Assembly: GCA_029783825.1 (NCBI GenBank) | Contig: JAREIK010014492.1 | Location: forward strand, 1-64,000 | Origin: Sapria himalayana | Lineage: Eukaryota > Streptophyta > Magnoliopsida > Malpighiales > Rafflesiaceae | DNA length: 64,000 bases | Reading direction: 5' to 3' | In this document: positions 23,886-36,900 of the stretch, piece by piece | Numbering within the stretch: the first letter of the stretch is position 1 | How the letters are laid out: every line of letters begins with the position of its first letter | The notes under the pieces: model-generated | What the model saw: the letters and a program-made list of their open reading frames with translations, nothing else | Told to the model about the DNA's origin: nothing | Databases searched by the model: none | Translations under genes and position numbers: made by a program

Positions 23886-24255
23886 ATGTTGTGGGAGTTG
23901 GAGCCCACAACTCATGTTTTTGTTCTCGAGAAAAAATTCAAAAATATTTGAATTTTAAAACAATATTCTCTTGTTACTAATAATATTCTTAATAAAATAA
24001 TATTTGTTTCATTTCAATTGTTGGGTACGTCTAAATAATTTATCCACCATCATAAGAATGTACTTCATATAGGTACATTTTGATCATGAGACTTATTTGT
24101 GAGAACTCTAATTAGTCAAATATTTTACTATTATTAATTGTAATATAAGCAGTCATAGTTTGATTTTATTTCATACAAGTAGCATGATAAAGGAATTAAT
24201 AATTTTATGAGAGCAAATACTAATTTGATGAGTTAATAAATTATAAAATTCAACA
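23886..24255 (+). repeat. Dispersed repeat, left copy of a pair
   Basis: It is homologous to 33,555-33,905 in the same orientation. Shared landmarks in order: GTTGxxGGAG near the start, CTCGAGAxAAAATTCAAxAAT, TTACTAATxATxTTCTTAATAAA, a TATCCACxxTCA-type run, ACAAGTAxCATxxTAAAGGAAT, and a CAAATA-type block at the end. Copies this similar about 9.7 kb apart could be LTRs of one element or two independent insertions. No primer-binding site is evident after this copy. Confidence 0.6.
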
Positions 24256-24595
24256 AAACATGAGTAATAATCTAGAAAGTAATAACTATTTGTAATAAAT
24301 GATAATCATCATTTGATTTGATAGCTCAACTACCCAGAAGTAACTAGAGAGATCACATTATAAAATTGAGCCCAAATAAGGTGCACACACATTTGGGATT
24401 ATATTTTAATAAAAAATGTTTATTTTATTATAAAAATGTAATATAATATATTGTTTAGAAATATAATAAATTAAAATATGTTTTAATTTAGAAATATTTA
24501 AAATTTTATGAAAATGTAATAATTTAAAATAATAATGTTGGTGTTGGGATTAATGCGATAGATATAGGGCGTTTATTATTGCAAATTTCATAACC
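24256..24595. other. AT-rich intergenic DNA
   Basis: Extremely AT-rich with TAAAATAT-type runs, giving a sharp contrast with the C-rich repeat that follows. Confidence 0.4.
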
Positions 24596-24955
24596 ATGCC
24601 TCCCCGACATTCGGCGTGCTCCAAGTTCCCCCTTTCACCCCCGACATTCGGCGTGCTCCAAGTTCCCCCTTTCACCCCCGACATTCGGCGTGCTCCAAGT
24701 TCCCCCTTTCACCCCCGACATTCGGCTTGCTCCAAGTTCCTTCCCCCCTTCACCCCCGACATTCGGCTTGCTCCAAGTTCCTTCCCCCCTTCACCCCCGA
24801 CATTCGGCTTGCTCCAAGTTCCTTCCCCCCTTCCCCCCCGACATTCGGCTTGCTCCAAGTTCCTTCCCCCCTTCACCCCCTTCACCCCCGGCATTCGGCT
24901 TGCTCCAAGTTCCTTCCCCCCTTCACCCCCGGCATTCGGCGTGCTTCCTCACCCT
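24596..24955 (+). repeat. C-rich minisatellite, nine units of 37 or 41 bp
   Basis: Unit starts (CGACATTCGG or CGGCATTCGG) are at 24605, 24642, 24679, 24716, 24757, 24798, 24839, 24889 and 24930. The first three units are 37 bp and the next ones 41 bp, through a TTCC expansion. The seventh spans 50 bp because TTCACCCCC is duplicated. Units share ATTCGGC, TTGCTCCAAGTTCC and CCCCTTCACCCCC. The plus strand is C-rich and the minus strand carries runs of five to six G, so G-quadruplex or i-motif folding is possible. All three plus frames stay open through the array because the units lack stops; these are repeat artefacts, not genes. Confidence 0.95.
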
Positions 24956-25115
24956 TTAAATGACAAAAACTGAAACATCTTCCAGAAAACGCGATCATCA
25001 AATTACCCATATCTCTTCCAAAACTTTATCCTCTCATTTTAATCTTCAAGTTTCAACACGATTTTTTCTTCGATCAACTTAACCTGCCAAATCTATTTCA
25101 CACCAGGTATATTTT
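24956..25115 (+). promoter_or_regulatory. Possible leader with splice donor after the minisatellite
   Basis: The stretch is pyrimidine-richer than its surroundings (CATATCTCTTCCAAAAC, TTTTTTCTTCGATCAACTT) and ends at ACCAG followed by GTATAT near 25,109, a plausible donor. It could be an untranslated first exon of a plant gene, with the minisatellite upstream as promoter-proximal sequence. No coding exon follows within several kilobases, so this is weak. Confidence 0.2.
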
Positions 25116-25149
25116 GATTTCACGTCTATATCTTCAAATCTTATATGTA

Positions 25150-25760
25150 TGCACGTTTATATACTGCAGTATGCGCCCACACAAACACAAGCACACATAA
25201 ACACACGCACACAGAAACATACGCACACAGAAACACACGCCCGCCCGCCGCTCCGCCGGCCCCTCTCAAGCGGTCCCGCTATATATATATATATATGTAT
25301 GAATGAATGAATGAATGAATGTATGTATATTTACACACACACATGCACACGCACACACACATATGTATAGATACTTATGTTTTGCTGTCAATTATACTAC
25401 GATATATAAATGAATGAACACACACACACACACACACACACTTATATACTGTTTTCTGTATAAATATATGCATGTATCTATAAAATCTTTATGCATATAT
25501 TGTACTTTATACGTTCATGTACATATACTGTAGACATGTATGTACATATACAATTATCATACTTCATACATGTACATGTACATGTACATATATGTGTACA
25601 TATAAGTACACATATACGTAAGACACGTATCTATATAATGTATTGTGTGTGTACATATATCTGATAGTCATGTCTGTACATCTATTTACTTACACATGTA
25701 CGTTCATCTAGAGCATTACGTACTTACATACTGCTGTACAATTTATATACACAGCAATAT
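25150..25760. repeat. Microsatellite cluster (AC, TA, ATGA, GTAC)
   Basis: It contains (AC)-rich runs near 25,168-25,236, a short CCCGCCCGCCG block at 25,240-25,264, (TA)n near 25,281-25,296, (ATGA)n near 25,298-25,322, (AC)n again at 25,332-25,360 and 25,420-25,441, then ATGTACATGTAC-type repeats near 25,570-25,600. No coding content. Confidence 0.85.
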
Positions 25761-26590
25761 ACATGTATTTGCACTTGTTGCAAATGATTGCCTTTGGGGT
25801 GGTAATCTTCTTGTTTGAGGAGGTGATCTTATTGACAATTCTAATTGCATGAAGATGTTTGCATTGGGTGTGTTATCCTAGTCGAGTTTGGTGACAAGAT
25901 TTCTAATGTAGACTCACTTAAATTTTATGAGCATATTTGTTATCAAATGTTGCAAATACATTTAAAAATTTTATTTCTTGTCATACACGTGTTTGTTATA
26001 TTAGGATTCGTGTTTGCTCTTTTTCTGAGAGTGGTTGCAAATATATGTATTTTGCGTTGATTATATATTTTATAAGAATGAATACAAAAATATATCTCAA
26101 AAGCTTATATGTGGAGTTTTTAGGTGGAATATTAATTAACAAAACTAAGAAAATTAAGTTCTTATTAATGTAATGATTATGATATTTTCTCTCATTCTTG
26201 AGATTTTAAAAAAATATTTAAGTTTTCAAAAATTGTAAATAACTTAATAAAAAATAAGTAATTATCGACAAGTTTTTTCTCCTTGAAAAGGTATTATCAA
26301 TGTCCTAAACTTACTATTTTATTAGATATTATAAATTTTCATATTTCTTTGAGTAGTAGACATAATTGGTGATTCTTATGATAATATATAACTTTGTATC
26401 ATGATCGTGCATTAAAAAGTGAATAACGAGCTTTTATTAATATGTAGTTCATGATAACTTGACAATGATATTGATGTATGATTAGTATCATTAAATATAA
26501 TATCTTAATTATAATTTTATGGTTGTATTTTTTGACAAAATTATAATAAATATGAACAAGATTGTAACGGTTCAATGAATAGATGATGAG
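25761..26590. other. AT-rich intergenic DNA
   Basis: Short overlapping open frames at 25845-26173 (+) encode hydrophobic residues with no recognisable family. No further signal. Confidence 0.35.
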
Positions 26591-26599
26591 ATCATAATT

Positions 26600-26800
26600 T
26601 ATTAGATTGAACTCAGGCTAGCTTGGACGAATTGGGCTAGATTGGACATGCTTGAGTTATCCTAGCATGACTCAACATGACACGCATGACCTAGCCAAAA
26701 GGAGTGTCAATGGGCTATTTTAGGTTATTCATTTTTAGGATCATGCTAAAAATTGTATCATTTTGGGTACGTCATGATGGCTCAAACATGCATAAAACAA
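26600..26800. mobile_element. Degenerate hAT-like non-autonomous fragment
   Basis: A GC-richer patch with words such as TTGGGCTAG, CTTGAGT, CTAGCATGAC and GTGTCAATGGGC sits in AT-rich DNA. It resembles the internal words of the better-defined elements at 28.19 and 63.78 kb, and GAGTGTCAATGGGC near 26,701 is close to their terminal motif. Ends cannot be fixed. Confidence 0.35.
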
Positions 26801-28185
26801 TGTCATGTTGACCAAATTAGATTAATATATTCAAATAAGATATATATCAATTGAATTTGTCAAATTGTCATATTGTTTGAAAAATTAAAAATCATTTATT
26901 CAATCATTGATAGTTATTTTAAAAATTATATGGATGATGATATAATTAATTAAATACATTTATATTAATATTATATCATTTTCATCAATCTTAATTATTA
27001 ATTATATCACTTAGCATTATTGTTCTATTACTAATCCAAGATAAATGTCCTTTTTTTTGTTTAACCTCCTTTATAATTCTTGCTTTCATGCTTACATGCT
27101 TACATGCAAGAGTATATAAACTCATGAAATTATTTTTATTTTTCATACATATATATATGTAGGCAGGATACAAATGTTTTTTTTTTATTTTACTAATCTC
27201 ACAAGAATTGCACATATTTTTTTTATTAGATATGTTAAGTTTCTCCGCTTATGTTTATTGTTATGATGAATTTTGTTAGTCAGTCAAGCTATATAACATA
27301 TCATATATGGAATTTCTTAATATGAAAGTTTTCAATCATTCATAGTTCATTACTATTCATTTAGTTCATACATTGTATTTGTAATTCTTACTATATATTC
27401 TAGTTTAATTTTTTAAATCATAAAAATTATATGTTTTTTTATTTTAAATTTTAAATGCCTAGGTATTAAATTTTCATTTCATTTCAATCAATACAAGCAC
27501 AAAGACCAAGTTTATTCTTATAAATAAAGTTCATAATTCAAAAAGATATCATTTAATTGATTTAAAATTAAAATGCAAGATTATTTATTTCTTTTCTTTG
27601 ATATTAAAGTAAAATGAAGGCATGAAAAATATATAGGATTTTATTATTTATCATCATTTATTTATTTATTTTTATTAATTTATTTTATTTTATTTAAATT
27701 TGTTCCAGCCATATGTCAATTTCTAAAAAATCAGCCTCTTTAATGTGGTAGAGATATTTTTATTCATAAGGCATATTTGATAATCTTTTATTATCATTTA
27801 GTTACACTCTAATTATGTTTAATAACTAAGTTGAGTTCGTGTGTGTGTCCAAATTGACTTGATTGATTATTTAAAATTAGGTATTACTTATATCTGAGTT
27901 ATTATCCTATATAACAGATACTTCATAATTTTAAATGATTACTTAATTATATAGTTTTTATATTTGTTGGTAGTTAATATTTTGTCTGGTTGGATTTGGC
28001 ATATTGGTTTTATTAAATAAAGTTTAAATTTATTTATTTTAGTTTTATTTATTTTATACATATTGAATTTTATTTTTATAATTATTATTGTGTTATATTT
28101 ATTGTGTAGTATTTTATGATTATATTTAGTTTATTTTTGATGTGTGCAAACAAATAATTTTAGCAGAAATATTTTTTGTATATGT
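26801..28185. other. AT-rich intergenic DNA
   Basis: It has long A/T runs and no recognised gene. The right part (27.75-28.15 kb) shows loose similarity to 29.05-29.3 kb, suggesting an old duplication or element arms around the hAT-like insertion. Confidence 0.35.
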
Positions 28186-28190
28186 TTTAT

Positions 28191-28593
28191 AGGTGCTAAA
28201 CGAGTTGTGCTGGGCTAGCATGACCTATTATTTTTCAGGCCTGTATGGGCTCACGTGTTGTGCATGGCATGACATGCCATAGTAGTTGTGTTGTGCCTAG
28301 CACGTTACGGTTCACCTGAGGGTAGACTCGGCATGACTTGCCACTCGAAATCATCCTGGTTTTGGGCTGGTTCTTGTTGGAATTTAGGGATACCGGCGCT
28401 CTTGCTGACCCGCTCAGCTTGTTACTTCTCATGTTGGGCATCGGCCTTCATCGTGTTGCTCATCAAGCGTTGCCCATCACTGTGTCGTGCCCTCCTCGTG
28501 TCATCCATCCGGCGTTGCCCATTGCCACGTCGTGTCGTCGTCGTGGACCATGGTAGGTTGGGCTCAGGCCTCCCGGCCTTGTTTACACCTCTA
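28191..28593. mobile_element. hAT-like non-autonomous element (about 400 bp)
   Basis: The left end reads TAGGTGCTAAACGAG. The right end, read on the minus strand from 28593, is TAGAGGTGTAAACAAGG. These imperfect inverted ends resemble the TAGAGGTGTCAA-type termini of plant hAT transposons. The interior is GC-rich with GGGC/GGCC and GGCATGACATGCC-type words, unlike its flanks. It has no transposase, so it would depend on one elsewhere. The 132-codon open frame over its right part is a composition artefact. Confidence 0.6.
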
Positions 28594-29504
28594 ATATGTT
28601 TAATGTTGTGTTTTAATTTTATTATGCAGATGAATATTGATTGGATAAATGCACCATGTGAAAATGCTCAACCATTTTCTTTTTAAAGTTTATTTAGTAG
28701 AGAGAAGAAATTTAAGTAGAAAGAAAAAGAAAGAAATGATAATGTGAGACTTTAGAATGCATAAAAAATGTGGAGCATGCATGACATCAAGAGTTAATTA
28801 GAATGCATAAAAAAAGAAGGAAAAAAAAAACAAAAAAAAACAAAAAAAATAAATTTCAAAGAGGAGAAAATATGGATGATTCTCTTGGTGAAAATACAAT
28901 AGAAATGACAACGTAACAGCAAGAGAGATATGCCTTTGTCTCTTTCCATGTAATATTTTATTATGTCATATTCTAAATAAATTTTCAATATTTAAATATT
29001 ATTTTGGTTGGATGTTTGTAAGATATGTCATAATTTTCAACAATGGTCTCTCTATCCCATATTGAAGATGTCTTATGTAAAGGATATTTGATAATTTTTA
29101 ATTATTATGAAAATTTAAATTTAAGTTATGTTTATTAGCAGTTAATTTTTGGTTTTCCTGGGCTTTTCTGACTAGTTCTATCAAGTTAAGTCTGATTTAT
29201 TTGGCTTGATTTATTTTATTCATGATCAATTGTGGTTATTAATTATTATTTGTGTTTTGCTAGTGAAAGATTCTAAGAGCAATGATTTTTGTGAAAGCAA
29301 GGATGCAAGTTAAAAAAATGTGGAGAATTCATGACCTAAAGAATAAAATGTGAGTGCAACCTAAGAGAAACAAAAATAAAGAAAATAAAAAAAAATTTTA
29401 AAAAATATTATCTTGAATATTATGAAATAAAAAAGTATTTAATTGGAATTCAGATTTTGTCCATAGTCGAGCATGCTTTTATTTTCTAAATTAATAATAT
29501 TTTG

Positions 29505-29549
<45 letters not shown>

Positions 29550-30645
29550 TTGTGATTTCTTGATATTCAATTAGAGTATATTTTTATATTTATAGAGTAC
29601 ATGTTCTAAATTATTATTTACTCAATGAATATATATATTTATAAGTAAATTTGTGGCTTAAGAGTATATTTTGTTTGATAATTTAATCTTGCTAATGATT
29701 TAATTTTATCAATATACTTTGAGGGTTTTGAACCATTGGCAAAGGAAGAGAGAAAGGAGAAGCCACTCTGAAAGAAATATTATTTAAAAAATAAAAAGCT
29801 TTTATTTCTTAATACATGATTATGTATTAAGTTAGGAGCTCTCAAATATACACAATGCATGATTATGTATATTTCATAAATCATCGTCTGGAAGATATAA
29901 GTATAGAATGTGGTAATCTCAGAGTCTATGATCTTTGAAAATTTATCGTCTCATCATTTATAGGTACATAAATATTGACAATTAAATTATTTTGAATTAT
30001 TTTTTAAATAAAATAATAATAAATCTTGATATATTTTGGGTTAAGTTGTTTGATTATGATAGTATAGTATTATTACTTTTTAAATTGCCAGGCAAACTTT
30101 TTTTAAGTAGTAGTTAATCCACTAGAGCTAATTAGTAGTTATTGATTTAGTTTTATATTTTATTTTAATATTAAATTTTAAAATATATATTTATATTTTA
30201 TTTTTTTATGAGAGAAATCTACTTATAAAAAAATAAAAAAACTTATGCCTTTAATCGACTATGTTCGTCATTTTTACATATAATCTTATATCTTACATTT
30301 TTTTTAGATATGCAAGTATTTAAAAATAATTTAAAAATAGAAATCTACTATATTCATATGAATATATTTAGGATAATTTAAAAATAATTAATAATATTGT
30401 CAATGCAAATAATATATGATTTATTTATTTTTAGATAGTTTAATTTTATAATGATTATCTTATATTTAGTAGAATTAATTGACAAAAAATAGTAATCAAT
30501 AATTAACATTTGGGATCATATTATAATTGAGTAGATGCACCACCATACATAGTAGGTTAGGTAAAATTTTAAAATATATTTCATATGTGATAGAAATGTC
30601 ATATCTCTCAGAAGTCTCAACAAGGTAGTGTTGGACTGCAATGCA
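28594..30645. other. AT-rich intergenic DNA with a long TA microsatellite
   Basis: An A-rich tract lies at 28,806-28,850 and a (TA)n run at about 29,511-29,550. AAAAATGTGGAG followed by a CATGAC word occurs at 28,767-28,783 and again near 29,317-29,333, hinting at a degenerate duplication. No genes seen. Confidence 0.4.
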
Positions 30646-30701
30646 GCAACTTGAATTTTTTAGGCTCGTTTGGGCCATCATGTTGTTTTGGACTTATCAT
30701 C

Positions 30702-30965
30702 TAGAGGTGTTTAATGGGCTTTGCCATGTTGTTTCAGCTAGGCCTAATTCTTCTAGGCTTCTTCGAGTCACTGAGTTGGGATTGCCCTGGCCAGGCTGGT
30801 TCGTATGTCCAGCATGGCCAAAACTAGCATACACATTACATCGTGTAAAATTGTGATGTGTCATGATTTCCATGCCTTGAACTTTGGCCCGGCATGGGTC
30901 GATTAGTGATGAGGGCCTGGCCTGACTTGCCTAATCACGGCCACACATTTGACTAGGTTAGCATT
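30702..30965 (+). mobile_element. hAT-like fragment with one terminus
   Basis: It starts TAGAGGTGTTTAATGGGC at 30702, then a GC-rich interior with GGCCAGGCTGG, GGCCCGGCATGGG and GGCCTGGCCTGAC words. It is the same family as the element at 28.19 kb. The right end is not clear and the flanking GC-richer DNA starts slightly before the terminus, so two insertions may overlap. Confidence 0.5.
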
Positions 30966-31730
30966 AATAGGCAGCAAACTGCAAGCCTAGCTTATAGGTA
31001 GTAGCACGCAGGCAGCTAGCTACATTACAAACTACATTATAGTTTGATTAATGTAGGTCTGACACATAGTAGCATGTGCTAACTAAGTTTGAACATGGTA
31101 ATTTGCCAGTGCTTCATATATTACATTTAATTTTAATTTATTAAAAATATGCACATATAAAATAATTTCTTAAATTAAAATATAAACAATTTTGTCAATG
31201 AGTTACAAATTAATAAAAAATATTGGAAAAAATAAGTATATTAAAAAAACTTTTTTTAAATATTTGATTTTGAAAGGATAAATAAAAATTTAAAGTAAAA
31301 AATTTGAATAAATTAATACTAGTTGAGTCCAATTTTACTCTTGTTGGGTTGGATCATTATAGTTCATTATCATGGTGATTTTATTTTCTTATATTTTATT
31401 ATTTACTTATTATCATTTGAGTAGAATAATACTTTAATAATATGTGATCATATTGGTATTTTTCTATTTGAAATCAAAATTTTTGTCATAGAAAAAAAAA
31501 TAAACTCTTACTTTGCCATGCCGACATAGCATCGAGAAAGGAAGGCTTGATATCTAATTGTAGGCTTTAAATCAAAATTTTTTTAATAATATCTATTTAC
31601 TTATATTTTATTATTCATATTAGTCGTCATATGGATTATATGTTAAGCATGCTAATTGTAGGCTTGCATAAAATATTTAAATTTTTAGGATTCTCTAAAG
31701 ATCTATTTAAAAGATTCATAATATTATTGA
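30966..31730. other. AT-rich intergenic DNA
   Basis: Nothing recognised. A short GCAGGCAGCTAGC patch lies near 31,007-31,020. Confidence 0.35.
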
Positions 31731-31734
31731 TGTA

Positions 31735-32460
31735 TTTATATCAATCTGATGTGAGAAAAATTAAATGGTTATTAGATATTATTAAAATTATATCAATCTG
31801 ATGTGAGATTCACATGTTGGCTATAAAGACTTGATATCTAATTATGAAAATAATTAAATTAACCAATTTATTATTGATGTATTTAGATTTTGAAATATGA
31901 ATTTTATTTTTAAAATTATTCAAGATTTATTATGATATGATGTATAGATGTTTATTTTTGTTTAACACATGTAAGTATCTAATAATAATTTTTATGGAAT
32001 ATGCTATTTAAAATAAAATTTTTAGTATTATATATAATAATGTCTCATATAATCGTGTTATGATTAATATGTTTGTCAGAATCATTTGAGTTGAGCTCTC
32101 AGTTGATATTTTTTTGTATTAGTGGTATGTGTGACCTAATAAATTTTATAGTATAAGTGAGAATAAAAATAATTTTCTGATGTATAAAAATCATAAAAAA
32201 TTTTACTAAAATACTTTAAGGTATCTAGTAGATAAAAAAGATTTATATTATATATTTGTTGATAGGTTTGAAAGAGAAATTTAAATGATTATTAGATATC
32301 ATTAAAATTATACAAATATGATATGAAATATACATGTTGGTTATAGAGATATGATATTTGATTTTGTAAATAATAAAATTATTCAATTTATTTTTGATAT
32401 AATTAGATTTTGAGATATTAATAGTTTTTTTGAAAATAATAAAAATTAATTATGATTCAA
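31735..32460 (+). repeat. Diverged direct duplication of about 200 bp
   Basis: 31,755-31,945 and 32,280-32,470 share, in order, AAATGxTTATTAGATAT, ATTAAAATTATA, a CxAATxTGATxTGA-type word, TACATGTTGG/CACATGTTGG, AATTAxxCAATTTATTxTTGAT and TTAGATTTTGA. Inside the left copy, TATATCAATCTGATGTGAG itself occurs twice, at about 31,738 and 31,790. No coding content. Confidence 0.6.
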
Positions 32461-32594
32461 TGAATATCTGTCTGTGTACACTATCATCGTCTGCATTGTA
32501 ATTAGGTAAATATGTAATATTAATATTATATTTAACAAGTATGAAGGACATCATGAATTTAGTATAAAGGATTTAGGCCTTTAGGATTAGAATT

Positions 32595-32835
32595 ATCTTA
32601 TTTCGAATGGGTTAAAACGGCACGAATCGGCATGATCTGGCCCGAACCGGCAAGGCCTGGCATGACCCGGCCTGAATTGGGTACAAGGCAGGTCGGTGGG
32701 TTCTACATGGGCCGGTACTTCTCAAGTCGTCCCGTGCCCGACACACATGGTTATTGTACTGGGCTGTGTTGGGCATGGTACGGTGGCCTGATTGGGCCAC
32801 TAAAAAGTGGCTCGGCCGTCTCGTTTGATACTTCT
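32595..32835 (-). mobile_element. hAT-like non-autonomous element
   Basis: The minus strand from 32835 reads TAGAAGTATCAAACGAGAC, a variant of the TAGAGGTGTCAA terminus. The interior is strongly GC-rich with CCCGAACCGG, GGCATGACCCGG and GGGCCGGTAC words. The left limit, near AAAACGGCACG at about 32,613, is approximate. The 73-codon frames on both strands over it are artefacts. Confidence 0.5.
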
Positions 32836-33550
32836 AATTTGGGGTTAAAGTGAAATGAGTAGAAAACATATTCAAATGATCAAATATATCCAGTTACATA
32901 AACTAAGTAGAGGAATCACATGATATAACTAACGAATAATTTTGTAACATATTTAAATATTATTATACTAAATATGATAATTTTAGCAAGTAGCTGAGTA
33001 CGGAAATGTGTGTCTTATTTATAAATAATGACTTTTTAATGAAGTTGACTTGGGTCTCATAGAGATTACATTGTATTGATATGTTTTAAGTGAAATTCAT
33101 GTACTTATTGAGTCCCTTTTACATCACTTAATAGATAATATATTGATACTCAAAAGTAAATTTTTTTAAAAGATTTAATTTTAATTATTTCTTTTGTTAT
33201 TTTGTTCACAAAAAAATTTGTTATAATTTTTTATTGAATTTAGAGTCATGTAGTTTTCAAAATATTATATTTTTTTTCATTTTAGCTCAAATTTACTCTT
33301 AGTGATATTATAAAATTTAGTAATACATTAAAACTTAACATAAATATCCTATAAGTTTAAATCCTTTGCCATGATATTTTTAACTTAATTTTTAGTCTTG
33401 GAATTTAATATTTTATTTTGTGTTTTTCATCCTTTCAAGTATAGCATTTTGTGCTAAAAGCATTAATATAAAAGGCGGTGCAAATTTTTTGTTTGATTAA
33501 TCTTGGCGTGACTATATGATGAATTACTTCTTGTTTTAGTTTTTTTCATT
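32836..33550. other. AT-rich intergenic DNA
   Basis: No recognised gene or element. Confidence 0.35.
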
Positions 33551-33554
33551 GTTT

Positions 33555-33905
33555 TGGATGTTGTTGGAGCTTAAAACTTATTTTTGTATTCTCGAGAGAA
33601 AATTCAATAATATTTGAATTTTTAAATTTCTCTCTATTACTAATGATCTTCTTAATAAATTATTATGCATATCTAAAGATTTATCTACTGTCAAAAGAAT
33701 ATACCAAATAGAATTTATGCTCTTGATATTTATTTCACTCATGTGATCTATTTATAAGAGCTCTAATGTGCCATAAGGTTCGGTGTTATTAATTTTAATA
33801 TAGATATTTATATTTTCATTTTATTTTTTACAAGTATCATATTAAAGGAATCGTTACTTTTTTAAGCTCAAATATCATTTTATAGATACTCATCAACTTT
33901 TACAA
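33555..33905 (+). repeat. Dispersed repeat, right copy of a pair
   Basis: Same repeat as 23,886-24,255, same orientation, sharing the CTCGAGA block near 33,591 and the ACAAGTATCATATTAAAGGAA block near 33,830. See the left copy for landmarks. Confidence 0.6.
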
Positions 33906-36900
33906 ATTCAATTGATTGGTCTAAAATTTGTAAAGACAATTTGTTTTTTGAATCATGACAAAAAAGTGATTAAGAAAATAAAGATTGAGGGCTTTCTTGT
34001 AAATCATGCTTGCTGTCTAAGGATTTTAAACTGTTATAGTTTATGGTTGTATGTTTTGTGTTTTTTAGTTATTTTTTGTTATTGTTATAATATTATTGAT
34101 GAGAGAACTCAAAATGTGGGCTTTCCTAATTCGTTAGCCCATTATATAAGCTTATTGTGTTGATTTTATTGTGATTATTGAGTTTGTGTATGAAACTTGA
34201 AATTTCACTTGACATAAAAAATAATTTTACCTATTATCAAATGTTAGAGAGGGGGGACATAGTACAGTTTTTAGGATTAACATCAGCTCATGCTTATGAA
34301 GTTATAATAAATATTTGGTATCATAACTTTAATTGTCAAGTCGCAATCCTAAATAAGTTGTAATATATTTTATATTGTTGTGTCTGATAGTTAAAGGATT
34401 TAAGCTATGATAATGTTCAATGTTGTCACGACATAAATGAAGTCATAATCATTTTTGTGTTGCTGTGATCATAAGTCTCATTAGTTGATGTCGCGAACCT
34501 ATTTTGTTGAGTCGCAACATATTTGCTGTATATTCTTACTTCATCGTCTATAACCGGTAAAGATGATAATATTTTATCTTAGTTTTAATGATATTTCAAT
34601 TATATAGTATGAGACATATTAGTTTAAAAAAGTCTATCATAATTTTTTATCCTATATGATAATCTGAAAAAAGTGGATACTCATTCGATTTTATATAGTT
34701 AGATATTTGGGACTTTGAAGAGATGCAATCAGAGATGGTTTTAAATATTTGATCATTTTTATTAATGATTACCTATGATATACTTGAATATATTTTTTTT
34801 GAGATAAAATAAAAGTTTGTTGTAGTTATTAGATTTTTTATTGAAGTCATATACATTATTCAAGGCTCTCGCTTAGGAAAAATATGTGAAAGGTTAATAT
34901 AATGATTGTTTTACCCTTGAAAGTCAGATAGGATGATTTGGATGAGTGTTGAATTGAGAACTATCATTCTTTGACAAAAAATATTTGTCATAGCTCAAAT
35001 ACATGATTTCTAATATATACATGTAACATAATAAAATTTTAAGTGATTAGTTATCTTAATGTTAATCTCACCTAAATATATTTCGTAAATATTCATAAAA
35101 TAATTAAAAAATTATTTCGATACAAATATTAAAAAATTCAGAAAGAAATATATTAGAATATATGTAAGATTAATTCAATAATTACTATATTGGTCATGTG
35201 ATTATTTATTAGATTTTTAATATTAACACATCTAATTAGTAAGAGCATTAAAGTAAAAAATTCATTGATAAAAATATCTAAATGTATTGTTGATATATAT
35301 ATATGTATTATCCATAGTTATTGACACAACACAAGATACAAAAATATCAATTGAACAATAAATTCATAATTATTTTCAAAAAACTATAATATATCATATA
35401 TATGTGGATAGTCATGGATATGTTTATGAAATATCTAATTATATTTATGTTTATTTAGATATAGCAAGATATAATAATGATTTAGCTAGGTGTGTGTGTG
35501 TGTGTGTGTGTGTATATTTATATATTTATATTTATATCTATTTATTTATTAATATATTTATGATATATATATATATACATATAGATTTTTTTCATCGCAT
35601 AATAATTTATTTCTTAATAAAATTAATTTGATAATAGTTATATATTATAATATAAATATTATTTTTTTAATATTTAGTGGATTAGAATAGATTAAAATAA
35701 TATATAATTATATATTTAAATTAATAATTTATTACATTTTCAATAAATAAAATAAAACTAAATTTAATATTATTTATGTATTAAAATGTAATTAAAATTA
35801 ATATGGAGAACTATATTTTGGTGCATCAAATAAAATAAGAAAAGAATATATTTAAATGGGAGAATGATAATAAAATTATCAAAATATAACAAGAAAAGTA
35901 AATGATAATTTTTTTTTCTATTTTATTTATTTGATCCATCAAAATATAGTTTTTCCAAATTATTATTTATTATAAAATGAAGCATAATTAAATTTAGTAT
36001 CAATTTAATTTGAATAGTACAGACATATATTTAAATAATTCTTTTATTATATATATAATAAGTAAATAAGATAAAATTTAAAAATTATTAATATCGTAAA
36101 ACATTATAAATATAATATAGAGTTTATATTTAATAAATCTAAATAGCATAAATATATATTTTTAAACAAAAATTTTAATTCATCTATAATAAATAAATAA
36201 TAAAATAAAATTAATATTTCTTTTTAATCTATATGATATAATTTATTTTTATATCATAAGTTATATTATATATATATATATATGTATGTATGTATGTATA
36301 TGTATATTAATTTTTTATTATAATTTTAACATATTTATCTATTTTTATTATCATATTTTTTGCTGATATTTCATGTCAAAATATTATAGATTTATCATGA
36401 TATATCTAGATATATCCCTAAATCAAATTACAGATATATTTGTTATTTTGTGATATTTTTGTTCTTTGAAATAATATATATTTGGCTTAGATAGCTTGAA
36501 CATATTTATTTGAAAATAATTTTTTAAAATATATTTATTGAGATGTAATTTTTATTATAATCTAACTTATCAATTAAATATTATTTTTTTTATAATTTCT
36601 TAATATGTATTATTTTAGATCCTATATTATGGATTGAAATTATTTAGGTTTTCTCAAAATTTTAGGATGTATTTTTTTATACTCAATCATTCTCTTAGAC
36701 AAGAGAAGTTGACATTTTGGTTAGGGCATTGAGTTGTGCTTTTCTTAAATACTAAAATGTTAAAATATTTTAAGTTAGAAATTTAAATAATAATTAATGA
36801 ATATAAAGAATATAGTGGAGTGGTATCCGTGATGTCTGATATCTAGAATAGTTGCAATAGTACATCCTTTTCATGCCTCATTGCTCACTATGCAGACTTT

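Noticed and set aside
24596..24973. Three overlapping plus-strand open frames of 89-125 codons and one minus frame
   Set aside because: They are one stop-free minisatellite read in all frames; the unit length is not a multiple of three and the products are the same peptide motifs in rotation.
28235..28686. Open frames of 68-132 codons
   Set aside because: They lie over a GC-rich hAT-like element, with no recognisable domain; composition artefact.
35404..35631. 75-codon plus-strand frame
   Set aside because: Largely a GT and TA microsatellite; the Cys-Val repeat in it is the GT run.
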